A stretch of DNA of 64,000 nt from an uncultured Bacilli bacterium (GCA_934140155.1 CAKPBC010000001.1:248001-312000), one strand, 5' to 3'. Counted from the first letter of the stretch, positions 1 through 8,526 are shown. Notes: a model not told the origin generated them from the sequence alone. Program-made: numbers and translations.

Positions 1-1
1 A

Positions 2-1453
2 AAATTAAAAGAATTAAATATCGACCCATTTGGACAAGCTTATGAAAGAACATGTTATTCTAGCGATATTCGCGCTAAAGTGGAAGGCTTAACACATGAG
101 GAAGTTGAAGCGTTAGGTTTACATGTTTCAATCGCTGGTCGTATTATGTTTATCCGTAAGATGGGAAAGGCAAGTTTCTTTTCTATTCAAGATGTAAAAG
201 GAAAACAACAAATTTATATTAGTATTAATGACGTTGGTGAACAAACATATGATTTATTCAAGATGGCGGACGTTGGAGATATCGTTGGTGTTAAAGGTAT
301 TGTGATGTTAACAAGAACAGGCGAACCAACAGTTAAATGTTTAGAATATACTCACTTGACTAAAGCCTTAAGACCATTACCGGAAAAATTCCATGGCTTA
401 ACTGATAAAGAAGAACGCTATAGAAGAAGATATGTTGATTTAATTATGAATGAAGACGCTAAAAGAATTGCTATTGCTCGTCCAAAAATTATTAGAGCAG
501 TACAAGAATATTGTGATTCTTTAGGATTTATTGAAGTTGAAACTCCAGTACTTCAACCAATTCAAGGCGGCGCAACTGCTCGTCCATTCGTTACTCATCA
601 TAATGCTTTAAATAGAGATTTTTATTTAAGAATTGCTACAGAATTGCCATTAAAGAGATTAATCGTTGGTGGTCTTGAAAAAGTATATGAAATTGGTAGA
701 TTATTTAGAAATGAAGGTATGGATTTAACTCATAACCCAGAATTTACGACCATTGAATTATATGAAGCATATGGCGATTTATCTTCAATGATGCGTATTA
801 CCGAAGGATTAATTAGACATGCTGCACAAAAAGTTGCTAATAAATCTGAATTTATGAATATCTTTAATCCAGAAGGTGAATTAATTGATATTTCTAAGCC
901 ATTTAGAGTTGTTACAATGTGTGAAATGATTAAAGAAGAAACTGGCATTGATTTTAAAAATAATAATTACTCTTTAGAAGAAGCAATTGTTTTAGCTAAA
1001 GAAAAAGGCGTAGAAGTTGAAAAACACTTTACTGTAGGACATATTATTAATGCTTTCTTTGAAAAATTCTGCGAAGAAAAATTAATTCAACCTACATTCT
1101 TATGCGGACATCCAGTTGAAATTTCTCCTTTAACAAAGATTGATACAACTGACCCACGTTTTGTTCAAAGATTTGAACTTTATATTGGTGGACATGAATT
1201 CGCTAATGCATATACAGAATTAAATGATCCAATCGATCAAAGAAATAGATTCGTTGAACAAATGAAAGAAAGAGAAAATGGAAATGATGAAGCAAGCCAA
1301 ATGGATGTTGATTTCCTTGAATCTCTTGAATATGGTATGCCACCTTGTGGCGGTGTTGGTATTGGTATTGATAGATTAGTAATGTTCTTAACCGAACAAA
1401 CATCTATTAGAGAAGTAATTCTTTTCCCAACAATGAAACCATTAGATAAATAA
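2..1453 (+). CDS. lysS: Lysine--tRNA ligase (class II), 5' end cut by window edge
   Basis: Charges tRNA-Lys with lysine in the cytoplasm. The frame is already open at base 2, and the codons before the GTG at 80 read KLKELNIDPFGQAYERT, the usual LysRS N-terminus. The GTG at 80 is therefore internal, and about 10-20 residues lie outside the window. An OB-fold anticodon-binding domain is followed by the class II catalytic core: motif 2 (FRNEGMDLTHNPEFT) and motif 3 (GIGIDRLVMFLT) are both intact. The visible 483 codons fit the normal length of about 495-500. A hairpin terminator follows the TAA stop. The family assignment is certain. Confidence 0.97.
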   Translation, partial: KLKELNIDPFGQAYERTCYSSDIRAKVEGLTHEEVEALGLHVSIAGRIMFIRKMGKASFFSIQDVKGKQQIYISINDVGEQTYDLFKMADVGDIVGVKGIVMLTRTGEPTVKCLEYTHLTKALRPLPEKFHGLTDKEERYRRRYVDLIMNEDAKRIAIARPKIIRAVQEYCDSLGFIEVETPVLQPIQGGATARPFVTHHNALNRDFYLRIATELPLKRLIVGGLEKVYEIGRLFRNEGMDLTHNPEFTTIELYEAYGDLSSMMRITEGLIRHAAQKVANKSEFMNIFNPEGELIDISKPFRVVTMCEMIKEETGIDFKNNNYSLEEAIVLAKEKGVEVEKHFTVGHIINAFFEKFCEEKLIQPTFLCGHPVEISPLTKIDTTDPRFVQRFELYIGGHEFANAYTELNDPIDQRNRFVEQMKERENGNDEASQMDVDFLESLEYGMPPCGGVGIGIDRLVMFLTEQTSIREVILFPTMKPLDK

Positions 1454-1467
1454 AATATAAATTAATA

Positions 1468-1517
1468 AAACGCATAAACAGTCTCAATTAATTTTGATAA
1501 ATTATGCGTTTTTTTAT
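1468..1517 (+). terminator. Terminator after lysS
   Basis: AACGCATAA pairs with TTATGCGTT across a loop of about 24 bases and is followed by a T-run. It lies directly after the lysS stop, as expected for an intrinsic terminator. The long loop makes it a weaker example than others in the window. Confidence 0.7.
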
Positions 1518-1551
1518 TAAACTTATATTAATACTAGACTATTATACGTGC

Positions 1552-1614
1552 TTTTAACTTAAAAATTTGACTTTTAACTTAACTTAAGTTAAAATGAAAA
1601 AAATTAAGTTAAAA
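1552..1614. promoter_or_regulatory. Operator-like array of four TTTTAACTTAA elements
   Basis: The 11-mer TTTTAACTTAA occurs twice in forward orientation (1552 and 1572) and its complement TTAAGTTAAAA twice (ending at about 1594 and 1614). The middle two form a near-palindrome. The array runs to the ribosome binding site (AAAAGGAG) of the winged-helix gene at 1626. This is the arrangement expected for autorepression, but that role is inferred. Confidence 0.55.
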
Positions 1615-1625
1615 GGAGAACAAAT

Positions 1626-2555
1626 ATGCTAACGAATATATTTGGAATACAAATAAAATATGAGTCATGGAATAAGAAGAAATCCTTACCTATTTATATT
1701 TTAAATAGTTATGATTTTTATGTAGCAAACTTAAAAACAGTGCGTTTCATAATGCTACAACCACTATATGAGCTTCATAGTATTCCAACACTACAAAAAC
1801 AAATAGAAAAAATTAGAAAAATTGAAGATATACCTGTTGTGTTTATGCTCAAAAATATATCTGAATATCGTAGGAAAGCATTTATCGAAAACAATATACC
1901 TTTTATTACTGAAAAGCAGGCTTTTTTACCATTTATAGGAACAATACTTATGGAAGAAAGTAAAGCAAGTAAATCAATTGAAAAGTTTTTTTATTCAACC
2001 CAGCAATTATTTATATATTACTTATATAATAATGAAAAAAGACTATATATTTCTGAGGCAAGCAAAGCATTTCCGTTTTCCGCAATGACACTTACTAGAG
2101 CTGTAAGACAATTAGAAGATAGCGGCCTATTTGTTACTGGTAAGACAGGGGTAAATAAGTTTATAGAATCAAAATATGCTAGATTAGAATTGTTTGAAAA
2201 AGCCAAATCGTATTTAACTACACCTATTATATCAACTGGTTATATAGATAAAACACAGGTTGATAAAAATATGGTTTTTGCCGGGGAAACTGCTTTGTCT
2301 AAAAAAACGATGTTAAACGCAAGCAAACTTATTACTTATGCGATAAGCGAAAAGAATTATAATAAAAAAGATTTAAATGATGAATTGATAGATCCTAATA
2401 AGCAAGTTAAACTTGAAATATGGGCATATAATCCAAAGCAATTCTCTAATGATAATAGCGCTGATGATATTTCCGTTATTTTGTCTTTTAAAAATGCTAA
2501 CGACGAAAGAATTGAAGAAGGAGTAGAATATTTACAAAAAAGATTGTTTAAATAA
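1626..2555 (+). CDS. Winged-helix regulator, AbiEi/MarR-like, orphan
   Basis: This 309-residue protein has no signal peptide or membrane segment. The first 110 residues have mixed alpha/beta character. A helix-turn-helix/winged-helix segment follows at about 130-190, containing YISEASKAFPFSAMTLTRAV and QLEDSGLFV, typical of MarR-like DNA binding. The C-terminal part (AGETALSKKTML and beyond) resembles the C-terminal half of AbiEi-type antitoxin regulators. No partner toxin (AbiEii nucleotidyltransferase) follows. The TTTTAACTTAA array just upstream suggests that it represses itself. AAAAGGAG supports the ATG at 1626. DNA binding is likely; the AbiEi relationship is a recollection of family features, not a search result. 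Confidence 0.5.
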   Translation: MLTNIFGIQIKYESWNKKKSLPIYILNSYDFYVANLKTVRFIMLQPLYELHSIPTLQKQIEKIRKIEDIPVVFMLKNISEYRRKAFIENNIPFITEKQAFLPFIGTILMEESKASKSIEKFFYSTQQLFIYYLYNNEKRLYISEASKAFPFSAMTLTRAVRQLEDSGLFVTGKTGVNKFIESKYARLELFEKAKSYLTTPIISTGYIDKTQVDKNMVFAGETALSKKTMLNASKLITYAISEKNYNKKDLNDELIDPNKQVKLEIWAYNPKQFSNDNSADDISVILSFKNANDERIEEGVEYLQKRLFK

Positions 2556-2624
2556 AATTATACTTTTATAAGTATTGAAATTATTTGATGAAAACAATTA
2601 TACATATTTATGGAGGAGCTCAAC

Positions 2625-3209
2625 ATGAAAATAAAGCAACAAAAACAAATTAAAACATTTCTAATAGAAGAATTTGGTAATGAAAAAGGAAATGAGTTAT
2701 TTGAAAAGCAAGCTAAATTACTTAATGAAATAATACAAAATACTAAAGATAAATCTAAAAATCAAATGAAAACATTAACTCAAACAATATTGCCACGTAT
2801 TGCTTTATATAAAGTGTTTTTAAAAGAAGAGTTATCAGAAGAAACATCATACGAATATATACGCAAATATATGTTAGATAAAATAGCGGCACCAAAACAC
2901 GCACAAATGAAAAAGATGGAGAAAGTGCCAGGATTTTATTCCTTGTATAGCAAAATTTTTCTTAAAATAATGCGTAAAACTGATTTGCAAGATAATAAAC
3001 AAAAACGTGGCAAAGATTATTTTGATGTAACCATTACTAAATGTCTTTGGCATACAGCGTGTGTAGAAAACGGTTGTGCTCATTTATGTCGCTTATTTTG
3101 TGATGTTGATGATGTTACTTATGGCGGACTAAATAAAATGGGATTTTCAAGAACAAAGACTTTAGGATATGGTGGAGATTGTTGTGATTTCCATTTCTTT
3201 AAAAAATAG
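2625..3209 (+). CDS. L-2-amino-thiazoline-4-carboxylic acid hydrolase-like protein
   Basis: A soluble protein of 194 residues. The N-terminal half is helical and charged. The C-terminal half has a cysteine-rich core (TKCLWHTACVENG, CRLFCDVDD, GYGGDCCDFHF) that matches the ATC hydrolase-like family common in Firmicutes. The founding member opens the thiazoline ring on the way to L-cysteine, but most relatives have no tested substrate. The open frame extends to 2610, but GGAGG at 2612-2616 is the ribosome binding site for the ATG at 2625, which I use. A cytidine deaminase gene follows 10 bases later, so the two are probably co-transcribed. Confidence 0.65.
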   Translation: MKIKQQKQIKTFLIEEFGNEKGNELFEKQAKLLNEIIQNTKDKSKNQMKTLTQTILPRIALYKVFLKEELSEETSYEYIRKYMLDKIAAPKHAQMKKMEKVPGFYSLYSKIFLKIMRKTDLQDNKQKRGKDYFDVTITKCLWHTACVENGCAHLCRLFCDVDDVTYGGLNKMGFSRTKTLGYGGDCCDFHFFKK

Positions 3210-3219
3210 GTGAATGTAT

Positions 3220-3612
3220 ATGGAAAAAATATGGAATAAGTTATATAATGCAGCAAAAAATGTGCTTAATCCACGCAAAGTCTCTAGTATTATTGAAGCA
3301 GGTGGAGTAAGTGCCGCAATTGAAACTGAATCAGGAAAGATATATGTTGGTGTCTGTGTTGATAGTGCATGCAGTTTAGGAATTTGTGCTGAACGTAATG
3401 CAATATTTAATATGATCACTAATGGCGAGTATAAGATTAAAAAAATTATAGCAATAAACTCTGAAGGTAAAGTAATTCCTCCTTGTGGAGCATGTCGAGA
3501 ACTTATGAGCCAATTAATGCCGAGTGATTATAAAAAGATTGAAATCATGTTAGATTATGAAAAATGTAAAATAGTAACATTAGGCGATTTAACACCGGAA
3601 TGGTGGATTTAA
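3220..3612 (+). CDS. cdd: Cytidine deaminase-family zinc enzyme
   Basis: Hydrolytic deaminase of cytidine-type nucleosides for pyrimidine salvage. The zinc motif is complete: C56-A-E58 (CAERNA, with the catalytic glutamate) and P88-C89-G-A-C92. Total length is 130 residues, normal for the homotetrameric class. The substrate loop reads CGACRELM. Blasticidin-S deaminase relatives share this fold, so the exact substrate is not certain. AGGTGA at 3208-3213 lies 6 bases before the ATG at 3220; the ATG at 3214 would have no spacing. The C-terminus PEWWI is tryptophan-rich. Confidence 0.8.
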   Translation: MEKIWNKLYNAAKNVLNPRKVSSIIEAGGVSAAIETESGKIYVGVCVDSACSLGICAERNAIFNMITNGEYKIKKIIAINSEGKVIPPCGACRELMSQLMPSDYKKIEIMLDYEKCKIVTLGDLTPEWWI

Positions 3613-3636
3613 AATTTAAATTATTGGGGACAACTT

Positions 3637-4071
3637 ATGAATTGGTTTAATATTTATGGATTAATATTTATCGTAATCATTATGATTCCAAACATTATTT
3701 TTGCCTTAAAGTGCAAAGATGGCTTTGTGAATAAATACAATAATAAATTTGTTGAACTTTTTGAACAAATCGGAAGATTTGGCTCTTTTATATTTATGAT
3801 TTTTAATATTCCTAAAACTTATTTTGGCTTTTATTTTAATAATGGATTGATATTATATCTTATCGTGGATTCTATTTTAGTTGCTTTATATTGCTTAATA
3901 TGGATAATTTGTTTTAAAAAGCCAAGCGTTTTCCGCGCATTATCACTATCAATAATACCGTCAATTCTATTCCTTTATAGTGGAGTGATGATAAGATCAA
4001 TCCTATTAATTATATTTTCTTTGATATTTGCACCTTGCCATATATTAATATCATATAAAAACGCCAAATAG
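3637..4071 (+). CDS. Small integral membrane protein, unknown
   Basis: 144 residues with about four hydrophobic segments: near residues 5-24, 48-66, 71-92 and 103-140. Short loops carry lysines. There is no signal peptidase site, no catalytic motif and no family that I recognise. It starts 24 bases after the deaminase gene, with TTGGGGAC as a modest ribosome binding site. It may be co-transcribed with the two genes before it, but nothing in the sequence ties it to their chemistry. Confidence 0.6.
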   Translation: MNWFNIYGLIFIVIIMIPNIIFALKCKDGFVNKYNNKFVELFEQIGRFGSFIFMIFNIPKTYFGFYFNNGLILYLIVDSILVALYCLIWIICFKKPSVFRALSLSIIPSILFLYSGVMIRSILLIIFSLIFAPCHILISYKNAK

Positions 4072-4149
4072 ATAAAACTTTGCAATCCAAATCAAGTAAA
4101 TAATTAATAACTATCTATAATTAAGATGTGTCAATCAAAGGAGAAAATC

Positions 4150-5120
4150 ATGAAAGAATGGGACAAAAGTATTCAGGACATTATTTTAAGAATTGATGAA
4201 AACATTAATAAACAAAATGACGCCTCTTTAACATTAAAAGATTTATCCAAATATTTGGGTTATTCAGAATTTTACGTTTCAAGAAAATTTAAAAAAATAT
4301 CGGGTATGTTTTTAAGAGACTATTTAAGATATCGTAAGCTAGCTTTTGCTTTAAAAGATGTTAGAGATACTAATCAGAGTTTATTAAGTATTGCTGTTAA
4401 ATATGGCTTTTCATCTCATGAAGCTTTTACCCGGGCTTTTAAAAATGCGTACGATAAAACACCAAGTGAATATCGTAATAACCCTACTTGTGTTGTTTTG
4501 CGCACAATAATTAGGCCTTTTGATTGCTATTTATTAGAAACTAAGGAGAAAAGTATGGTTAGAGAAGCAAATGATATTAAAGTGTATTTTGTGACAATTC
4601 CAGCACATAAATTTTTACATATCAGAAATTATGAAAGTATCGGTTATTGTGATTTTTGGAATAAGCAAAGTAAAATTAAAGGACAAGACTGCGCTACAAT
4701 ATGCGGTCTTCTTGATAGTATCAAAGGTAAATTAGATGATATTGGTGGTAATGAGATTGATGCTAGCAGCGGACAAATAATGGGTTTATTAACGAACCAA
4801 ATGGAAGAATTTGTAGTTGGGGTATTCCTCTAGCGGAAGCTTATGGGTTAAGATTACCTTTAAATTATGATGGTGACATACCATCTCAAATGCAAATGAT
4901 GGTTGTTCCAGAAGGTGAATATATAGTTTTTGAACATGGACCATTTGATTTTGAAAAAGAAAATGCATTGGTAGAAGCAAAAATTGAAAAAGCTATGAAA
5001 GATTTTGATTATAAGAGTAGTGGCTATGAACTAGATCTAACACAAGGGCGTGTTTTCTATTTCTACCATGATACAAAACGTTTTTGGAAATATATAAGAC
5101 CGGTAAAGAAAGTTAAATAG
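4150..5120 (+). pseudogene. AraC-type regulator with GyrI-like domain, broken by a -1 frameshift
   Basis: The first part reads as two AraC-type helix-turn-helix motifs (LKDLSKYLGYSEFYVSRKF and LSIAVKYGFSSHEAFTRAFK) followed by a GyrI-like effector-binding domain. The first frame stops at 4833. The rest of the GyrI domain (INEPNGRICSWGIPLAE, then PLNYDGDIPSQMQMM to the end at 5120) is in another frame. The two join if one base is restored in the short TTT run near 4785-4787, giving GFINEPNG. This is either a real loss-of-function deletion or a single-base sequence error. AAAGGAG supports the ATG at 4150. Full length would be about 323 residues, normal for the family. Confidence 0.85.
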
Positions 5121-5169
5121 ATTAATAAAAGTATAAAAACAAATATCTAGGCAAAAATTATAGAGTATT

Positions 5170-5185
5170 AACATAAAATTATGTT
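5170..5185. promoter_or_regulatory. Perfect inverted repeat before the clp-like gene
   Basis: AACATAA-AA-TTATGTT has 7-bp perfect arms and ends where the ribosome binding site AGGAGAG begins. It could be an operator or a small hairpin affecting translation. It does not resemble the CtsR operator that controls most Bacilli clp genes. Confidence 0.35.
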
Positions 5186-5197
5186 AGGAGAGAAAAT

Positions 5198-7255
5198 ATG
5201 CTTGAAAAATTTAGTCTAGAAGCACAAAGAATTATTTCTTCAGCGGAATCGTTATCTTTTGATTTATCACACACATCGATAGGATGCGAGCATTTTTTGC
5301 TTGCTATATTAAAAATACCAGATAATATTTTAACAATTGCTTTAAAAAAATATCGCATAACTTTTAAAAGTGTTATTAGTGACATTAAGGCTTTTGATTC
5401 AATAAAAAAGAACGATATTTTCTTTATGGAGTATGATGATAACTTTAAAAAGTTAATTGATGAATCACAAAAAGAAAGTCGAGAATTTAAAGAAGATAAA
5501 GTAAGCGTTAATGTCATGGAAATAGTGTTTTTAAAGAATTTAAATGGTATTTGCCGTGAAATATTTGTTAATAACAAAGTTGATATTAATATGTTGTTAG
5601 CGCTGGTTATTAAAAATCAAAGAAGACATAGTGAGTTAGATAGAATTATTGATTTGCATGATTTATCAAATATAAAAAAAGATCCTCTTATTGGAAGAAG
5701 TAATGAATTACAACAGCTTGTTATGGCTTTAAAAAGAAGAAATAAGCCTAATGCTATTTTAGTAGGTAATCCTGGTGTAGGAAAAACCGCAATTGTGGAA
5801 GAATTAGCGCAACTACTTTCGAAAAATAAAATCCCAGGACTAGAAGGAAAAAGAATATATGAATTAGATATTTCTTCTGTCGTCGGCGGAACAAAATACC
5901 GTGGGGAATTTGAAGAAAAATTAAAGAAAATAATTAAAAATGTATCTGATGATGGTAATGCAATTATATTTATTGATGAAATTCATAATATTATTAAAGC
6001 AGGTGGAGCAGAAGGTGCAATTGACGCAAGTAATATATTAAAACCATATTTATCTAGGGGAGATATCCAAATCATTGGCGCAACCACAGTAGATGAATAT
6101 CATACAATCTTTGAAAAAGATAAGGCTCTAAATAGAAGATTTCAAATTATTTATGTAGATCCATCTAATAAAGATGAAACATTAAATATATTAAATACTT
6201 TAAAACCAATTTATGAAGATTATTATAAATTGAAGATAGCGGATAATCTTACAAATTACATCGTAGAAGTAGCGGAAGAATTTATTCCAAATATGTCTTT
6301 TCCAGATAAAGCGATTGATATATTAGATAATAGTTGTGTCCTTGCTAAAAACGAATTAACCAAAGAAAATATCAATAAAATGGTAGAAAAGACTTATAAT
6401 GTTTCTATTTCTAAAGATAAAAAAGCATTATTAATAAAAGAAAAATTAGAAGAAGAAATTCTAGGACAAAATAGCGCAATTGAAAAAATTTATAAAGAAA
6501 TGCTTAAAATTGAGTTTGGCTTAGTAGAAGAAGATAAGCCATTAACAACTATGCTATTTGTAGGTCCTAGCGGAGTAGGAAAAACACAAAGTGCAAGAAT
6601 TATTGCTAAAGAATACTACAAAGTAAAAGATTGTTTTATTAAACTTGATGTGGCCACATATAAAGATGTGACATCATTAAATAAATTAATTGGATCAGCA
6701 CCTGGATATTCTAATCATGATGAAATGCCGGCTTTTATTAAGAAAATTAAGATGCATCCTAATTCGTTGGTGTTATTAGACGAAATTGATAAAGCATGTA
6801 TAGACGTGCAAGACTTTTTCTTAAATATATTTGATGAAGGATATTTTATTGATGCGAAAAACAATATAATTGACTGCAAAAACGTTATATTTATCATGAC
6901 TTGTAATGCTGCGCCAATTAATCCAATTAGTACAAATAAATTCCGCTTAGATAGTAATGATGCAAAACAAAAAAATAATTTTGATAACGGAAATGCATTA
7001 GAAAATATCTTCAGATCTGAACTATTAAATCGTATAAATCTTATTGTTAACTTTGATTATCTAGACGAAGATGTAGCTTTACAAATATATAATAAATATA
7101 TAGAAAAAGCCAGTTTTAGATATGATACAACTTTAGATATTAAAAACAAGTTGGATGTTGATTTAAAGAAATTAAAGAAATATGGGGCTAGATATATAAA
7201 AAAACTAGCTTTAGACAATATGCTCGAGGCACTTAGCACCCCTAATAAAAATTAA
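5198..7255 (+). CDS. ClpC-like double AAA+ unfoldase, compact form
   Basis: Hsp100-type ATPase of 685 residues, against about 810 for ClpC. The N-domain (LEKFSLEAQRIISSAE, then a second half-repeat) is followed by AAA-1 with Walker A GNPGVGKT at about 190-197 and Walker B IIFIDEIHN, then AAA-2 with Walker A GPSGVGKT at about 456-463 and Walker B LVLLDEIDKA. The linker between the two AAA modules is short, so the coiled-coil M-domain used by ClpC adaptors and by ClpB seems absent. The usual ClpP-docking tripeptide (L/I/V-G-F/L) is not evident in AAA-2, where NKFRL occupies that region. It may act without ClpP. AGGAGAG supports the start, and a terminator follows. Confidence 0.8.
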   Translation: MLEKFSLEAQRIISSAESLSFDLSHTSIGCEHFLLAILKIPDNILTIALKKYRITFKSVISDIKAFDSIKKNDIFFMEYDDNFKKLIDESQKESREFKEDKVSVNVMEIVFLKNLNGICREIFVNNKVDINMLLALVIKNQRRHSELDRIIDLHDLSNIKKDPLIGRSNELQQLVMALKRRNKPNAILVGNPGVGKTAIVEELAQLLSKNKIPGLEGKRIYELDISSVVGGTKYRGEFEEKLKKIIKNVSDDGNAIIFIDEIHNIIKAGGAEGAIDASNILKPYLSRGDIQIIGATTVDEYHTIFEKDKALNRRFQIIYVDPSNKDETLNILNTLKPIYEDYYKLKIADNLTNYIVEVAEEFIPNMSFPDKAIDILDNSCVLAKNELTKENINKMVEKTYNVSISKDKKALLIKEKLEEEILGQNSAIEKIYKEMLKIEFGLVEEDKPLTTMLFVGPSGVGKTQSARIIAKEYYKVKDCFIKLDVATYKDVTSLNKLIGSAPGYSNHDEMPAFIKKIKMHPNSLVLLDEIDKACIDVQDFFLNIFDEGYFIDAKNNIIDCKNVIFIMTCNAAPINPISTNKFRLDSNDAKQKNNFDNGNALENIFRSELLNRINLIVNFDYLDEDVALQIYNKYIEKASFRYDTTLDIKNKLDVDLKKLKKYGARYIKKLALDNMLEALSTPNKN

Positions 7256-7272
7256 TTTAAAAATTTAAACGG

Positions 7273-7322
7273 AAAAATCATTTTGTTTCACTATATTATT
7301 TATGTGAGCGAAATGATTTTTT
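7273..7322 (+). terminator. Terminator after the clp-like gene
   Basis: AAAAATCATTT...TTTCAC pairs with GTGAGCGAAATGATTTTT, with a few G-T pairs, and ends in a T-run. It separates the clp-like gene from the rpsF promoter. Confidence 0.8.
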
Positions 7323-7345
7323 GCATTATCCGTAGTTAAAATTTC

Positions 7346-7374
7346 TTTACTTTTAAATGGTGATAAGATATAAT
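7346..7374 (+). promoter_or_regulatory. Sigma-A-type promoter of rpsF-ssb-rpsR
   Basis: TTTACT at 7346-7351 and TATAAT at 7369-7374 are separated by exactly 17 bases. It lies downstream of the previous terminator and about 80 bases before the rpsF start. Confidence 0.75.
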
Positions 7375-7380
7375 CTTATC

Positions 7381-7440
7381 GATAGTGTGAAGGCTATCAA
7401 AAATGCTCTCTGCTATTTTTAGAAAATAGCCAGATTGACC
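7381..7440 (+). promoter_or_regulatory. Structured leader of rpsF with competing stems
   Basis: GATAG (7381-7385) can pair with CTATC (7394-7398). GGCTAT (7392-7397) can instead pair with ATAGCC (7426-7431). GCTATTTT (7412-7419) forms a strong hairpin with AAAATAGC (7423-7430). These pairings exclude each other. Leaders of rpsF operons are known to be bound by the S6:S18 complex in many bacteria. I could not identify that motif with certainty, so the regulatory role is inferred. Confidence 0.4.
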
Positions 7441-7456
7441 ATAGGGAGGTGTACTC

Positions 7457-7744
7457 ATGCGTAAGTACGAAATTATGTATATTCTTATGCCACAATTAAG
7501 CGAAGAAGAACGTAAAAACGAAATCGAAAAATTAAATAACATTTTAACTTCTAATGGTGCTTCAATTACTGATGTTAAAGAATGGGGTCTCCGTGATTTA
7601 GCATATGAAATTAAAGACCAAATGAAAGGTTATTACGTTGTTGAAAAAGTTTCAGCTGAACCAGCTGCAACAAAAGAATTCGATCGTTTAGTTAAGATCG
7701 ATGCTAATGTTATTCGTCACATTATTGTAGTTGATAGAGACTAA
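7457..7744 (+). CDS. rpsF: 30S ribosomal protein S6
   Basis: Binds the platform of the 30S subunit together with S18. It has 95 residues, the normal size. The start MRKYEIMYILMP, the middle LNNILTSNGA and WGLRDLAYEI, and the end VIRHIIVVDRD are characteristic. AGGGAGG precedes the ATG. It is the first gene of the standard rpsF-ssb-rpsR operon, with its own promoter and leader. Confidence 0.97.
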   Translation: MRKYEIMYILMPQLSEEERKNEIEKLNNILTSNGASITDVKEWGLRDLAYEIKDQMKGYYVVEKVSAEPAATKEFDRLVKIDANVIRHIIVVDRD

Positions 7745-7769
7745 TAAAATTATAAAGGAGAAAATCGAA

Positions 7770-8213
7770 ATGATTAATCGTGTAGTTTTAATTGGACGTT
7801 TGACTCGTGACCCAGAATTAAGAAAGACTGCTCAAAACAATACTTCTGTTGTTTCCTTCACTGTTGCCGTTGATGATCGTTTTAAAAACGCAAACGGCGA
7901 AAAATCAACAAGTTTTATTCCATGTATTGCATGGAGAGATGTTGCAGACTCTGTTTCTAAATTCACTCATAAAGGTTCACTAGTTGGCGTTGAAGGACGT
8001 TTAACACAACGCACTTATGTATCTAAGGAAGGAAAGAATGTTTCAGTATTTGAAGTTGTATGTGATTCAGTTCAATTTTTAGAACCAAAGTCAGCAACAC
8101 CAGTTCAAAATGCTCCAATTGATCCAGTATTCCCAGAAGATACAGTAGAAGTGCCAACAGAAAACAAAAATCTTAATACGGTAGACATCGCTGATGATGA
8201 CTTACCATTCTAA
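7770..8213 (+). CDS. ssb: Single-stranded DNA-binding protein
   Basis: Coats single-stranded DNA during replication and repair. 147 residues: an OB-fold of about 105 residues (MINRVVLIGRLTRDPELR, VSFTVAVDDRF, IPCIAWRD, LVGVEGRL), a disordered linker, and the acidic tip DDDLPF that docks partner proteins. An upstream in-frame extension to 7731 overlaps rpsF, but AAGGAG at 7755-7760 sets the ATG at 7770. It sits between rpsF and rpsR as in most Bacilli. Confidence 0.96.
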   Translation: MINRVVLIGRLTRDPELRKTAQNNTSVVSFTVAVDDRFKNANGEKSTSFIPCIAWRDVADSVSKFTHKGSLVGVEGRLTQRTYVSKEGKNVSVFEVVCDSVQFLEPKSATPVQNAPIDPVFPEDTVEVPTENKNLNTVDIADDDLPF

Positions 8214-8237
8214 TTTTAAAGAAAGGTTGGATATTTT

Positions 8238-8465
8238 ATGGGTTATAAGAAAATGAGACCACGTAAGAAGGTCTGTAATTTTTGCAAAAACAAAGGCAAA
8301 TTCATCGATTTTAAAGATGTAGAAATGTTAAAACATTATATTTCACTCAATGGTAAAATTTCACCACGTCGTACAACTGGTACATGTGCAAAACACCAAA
8401 GAGAATTAGCCGTTGCAATCAAAAATGCTCGTTATATGGCATTATTACCATATACAGTTGAATAA
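8238..8465 (+). CDS. rpsR: 30S ribosomal protein S18, zinc-type
   Basis: Partner of S6 in the 30S platform. 75 residues with the basic start KKMRPRKKVC and the core ISPRRTTGTCAKHQRELAVAI. Cysteines in CNFC and GTCAKH indicate the metal-binding (C+) form. It is the last gene of the rpsF operon and is closed by a strong terminator. In many Bacilli yybS-gdpP-rplI-dnaB lie close by; here about 26 kb of other genes intervene. Confidence 0.97.
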   Translation: MGYKKMRPRKKVCNFCKNKGKFIDFKDVEMLKHYISLNGKISPRRTTGTCAKHQRELAVAIKNARYMALLPYTVE

Positions 8466-8495
8466 TTTAATTATTAAACTAAGCAAATCAAAATT

Positions 8496-8526
8496 AGAGG
8501 TAGTAAAAAACACTACCTCTTTTTTT
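8496..8526 (+). terminator. Terminator after rpsR
   Basis: AGAGGTAGT pairs perfectly with ACTACCTCT over a 7-base loop, followed by T7. The surrounding 36 bases (8493-8528) are nearly identical to the terminator at 33306-33342 on the far side of the sugar island. Confidence 0.92.

Noticed and set aside
80..82. GTG at 80 as the lysS start
   Set aside because: The upstream codons, from base 2 on, encode the conserved LysRS N-terminus in frame, so the gene simply continues beyond the window.
4780..4840. Programmed ribosomal frameshift in the AraC/GyrI gene
   Set aside because: No slippery heptamer, internal ribosome binding site or stable downstream hairpin. A base deletion explains the break more simply.
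5170..5185. CtsR heat-shock operator before the clp-like gene
   Set aside because: The inverted repeat does not contain the GGTCAAA-type direct repeats that CtsR binds.
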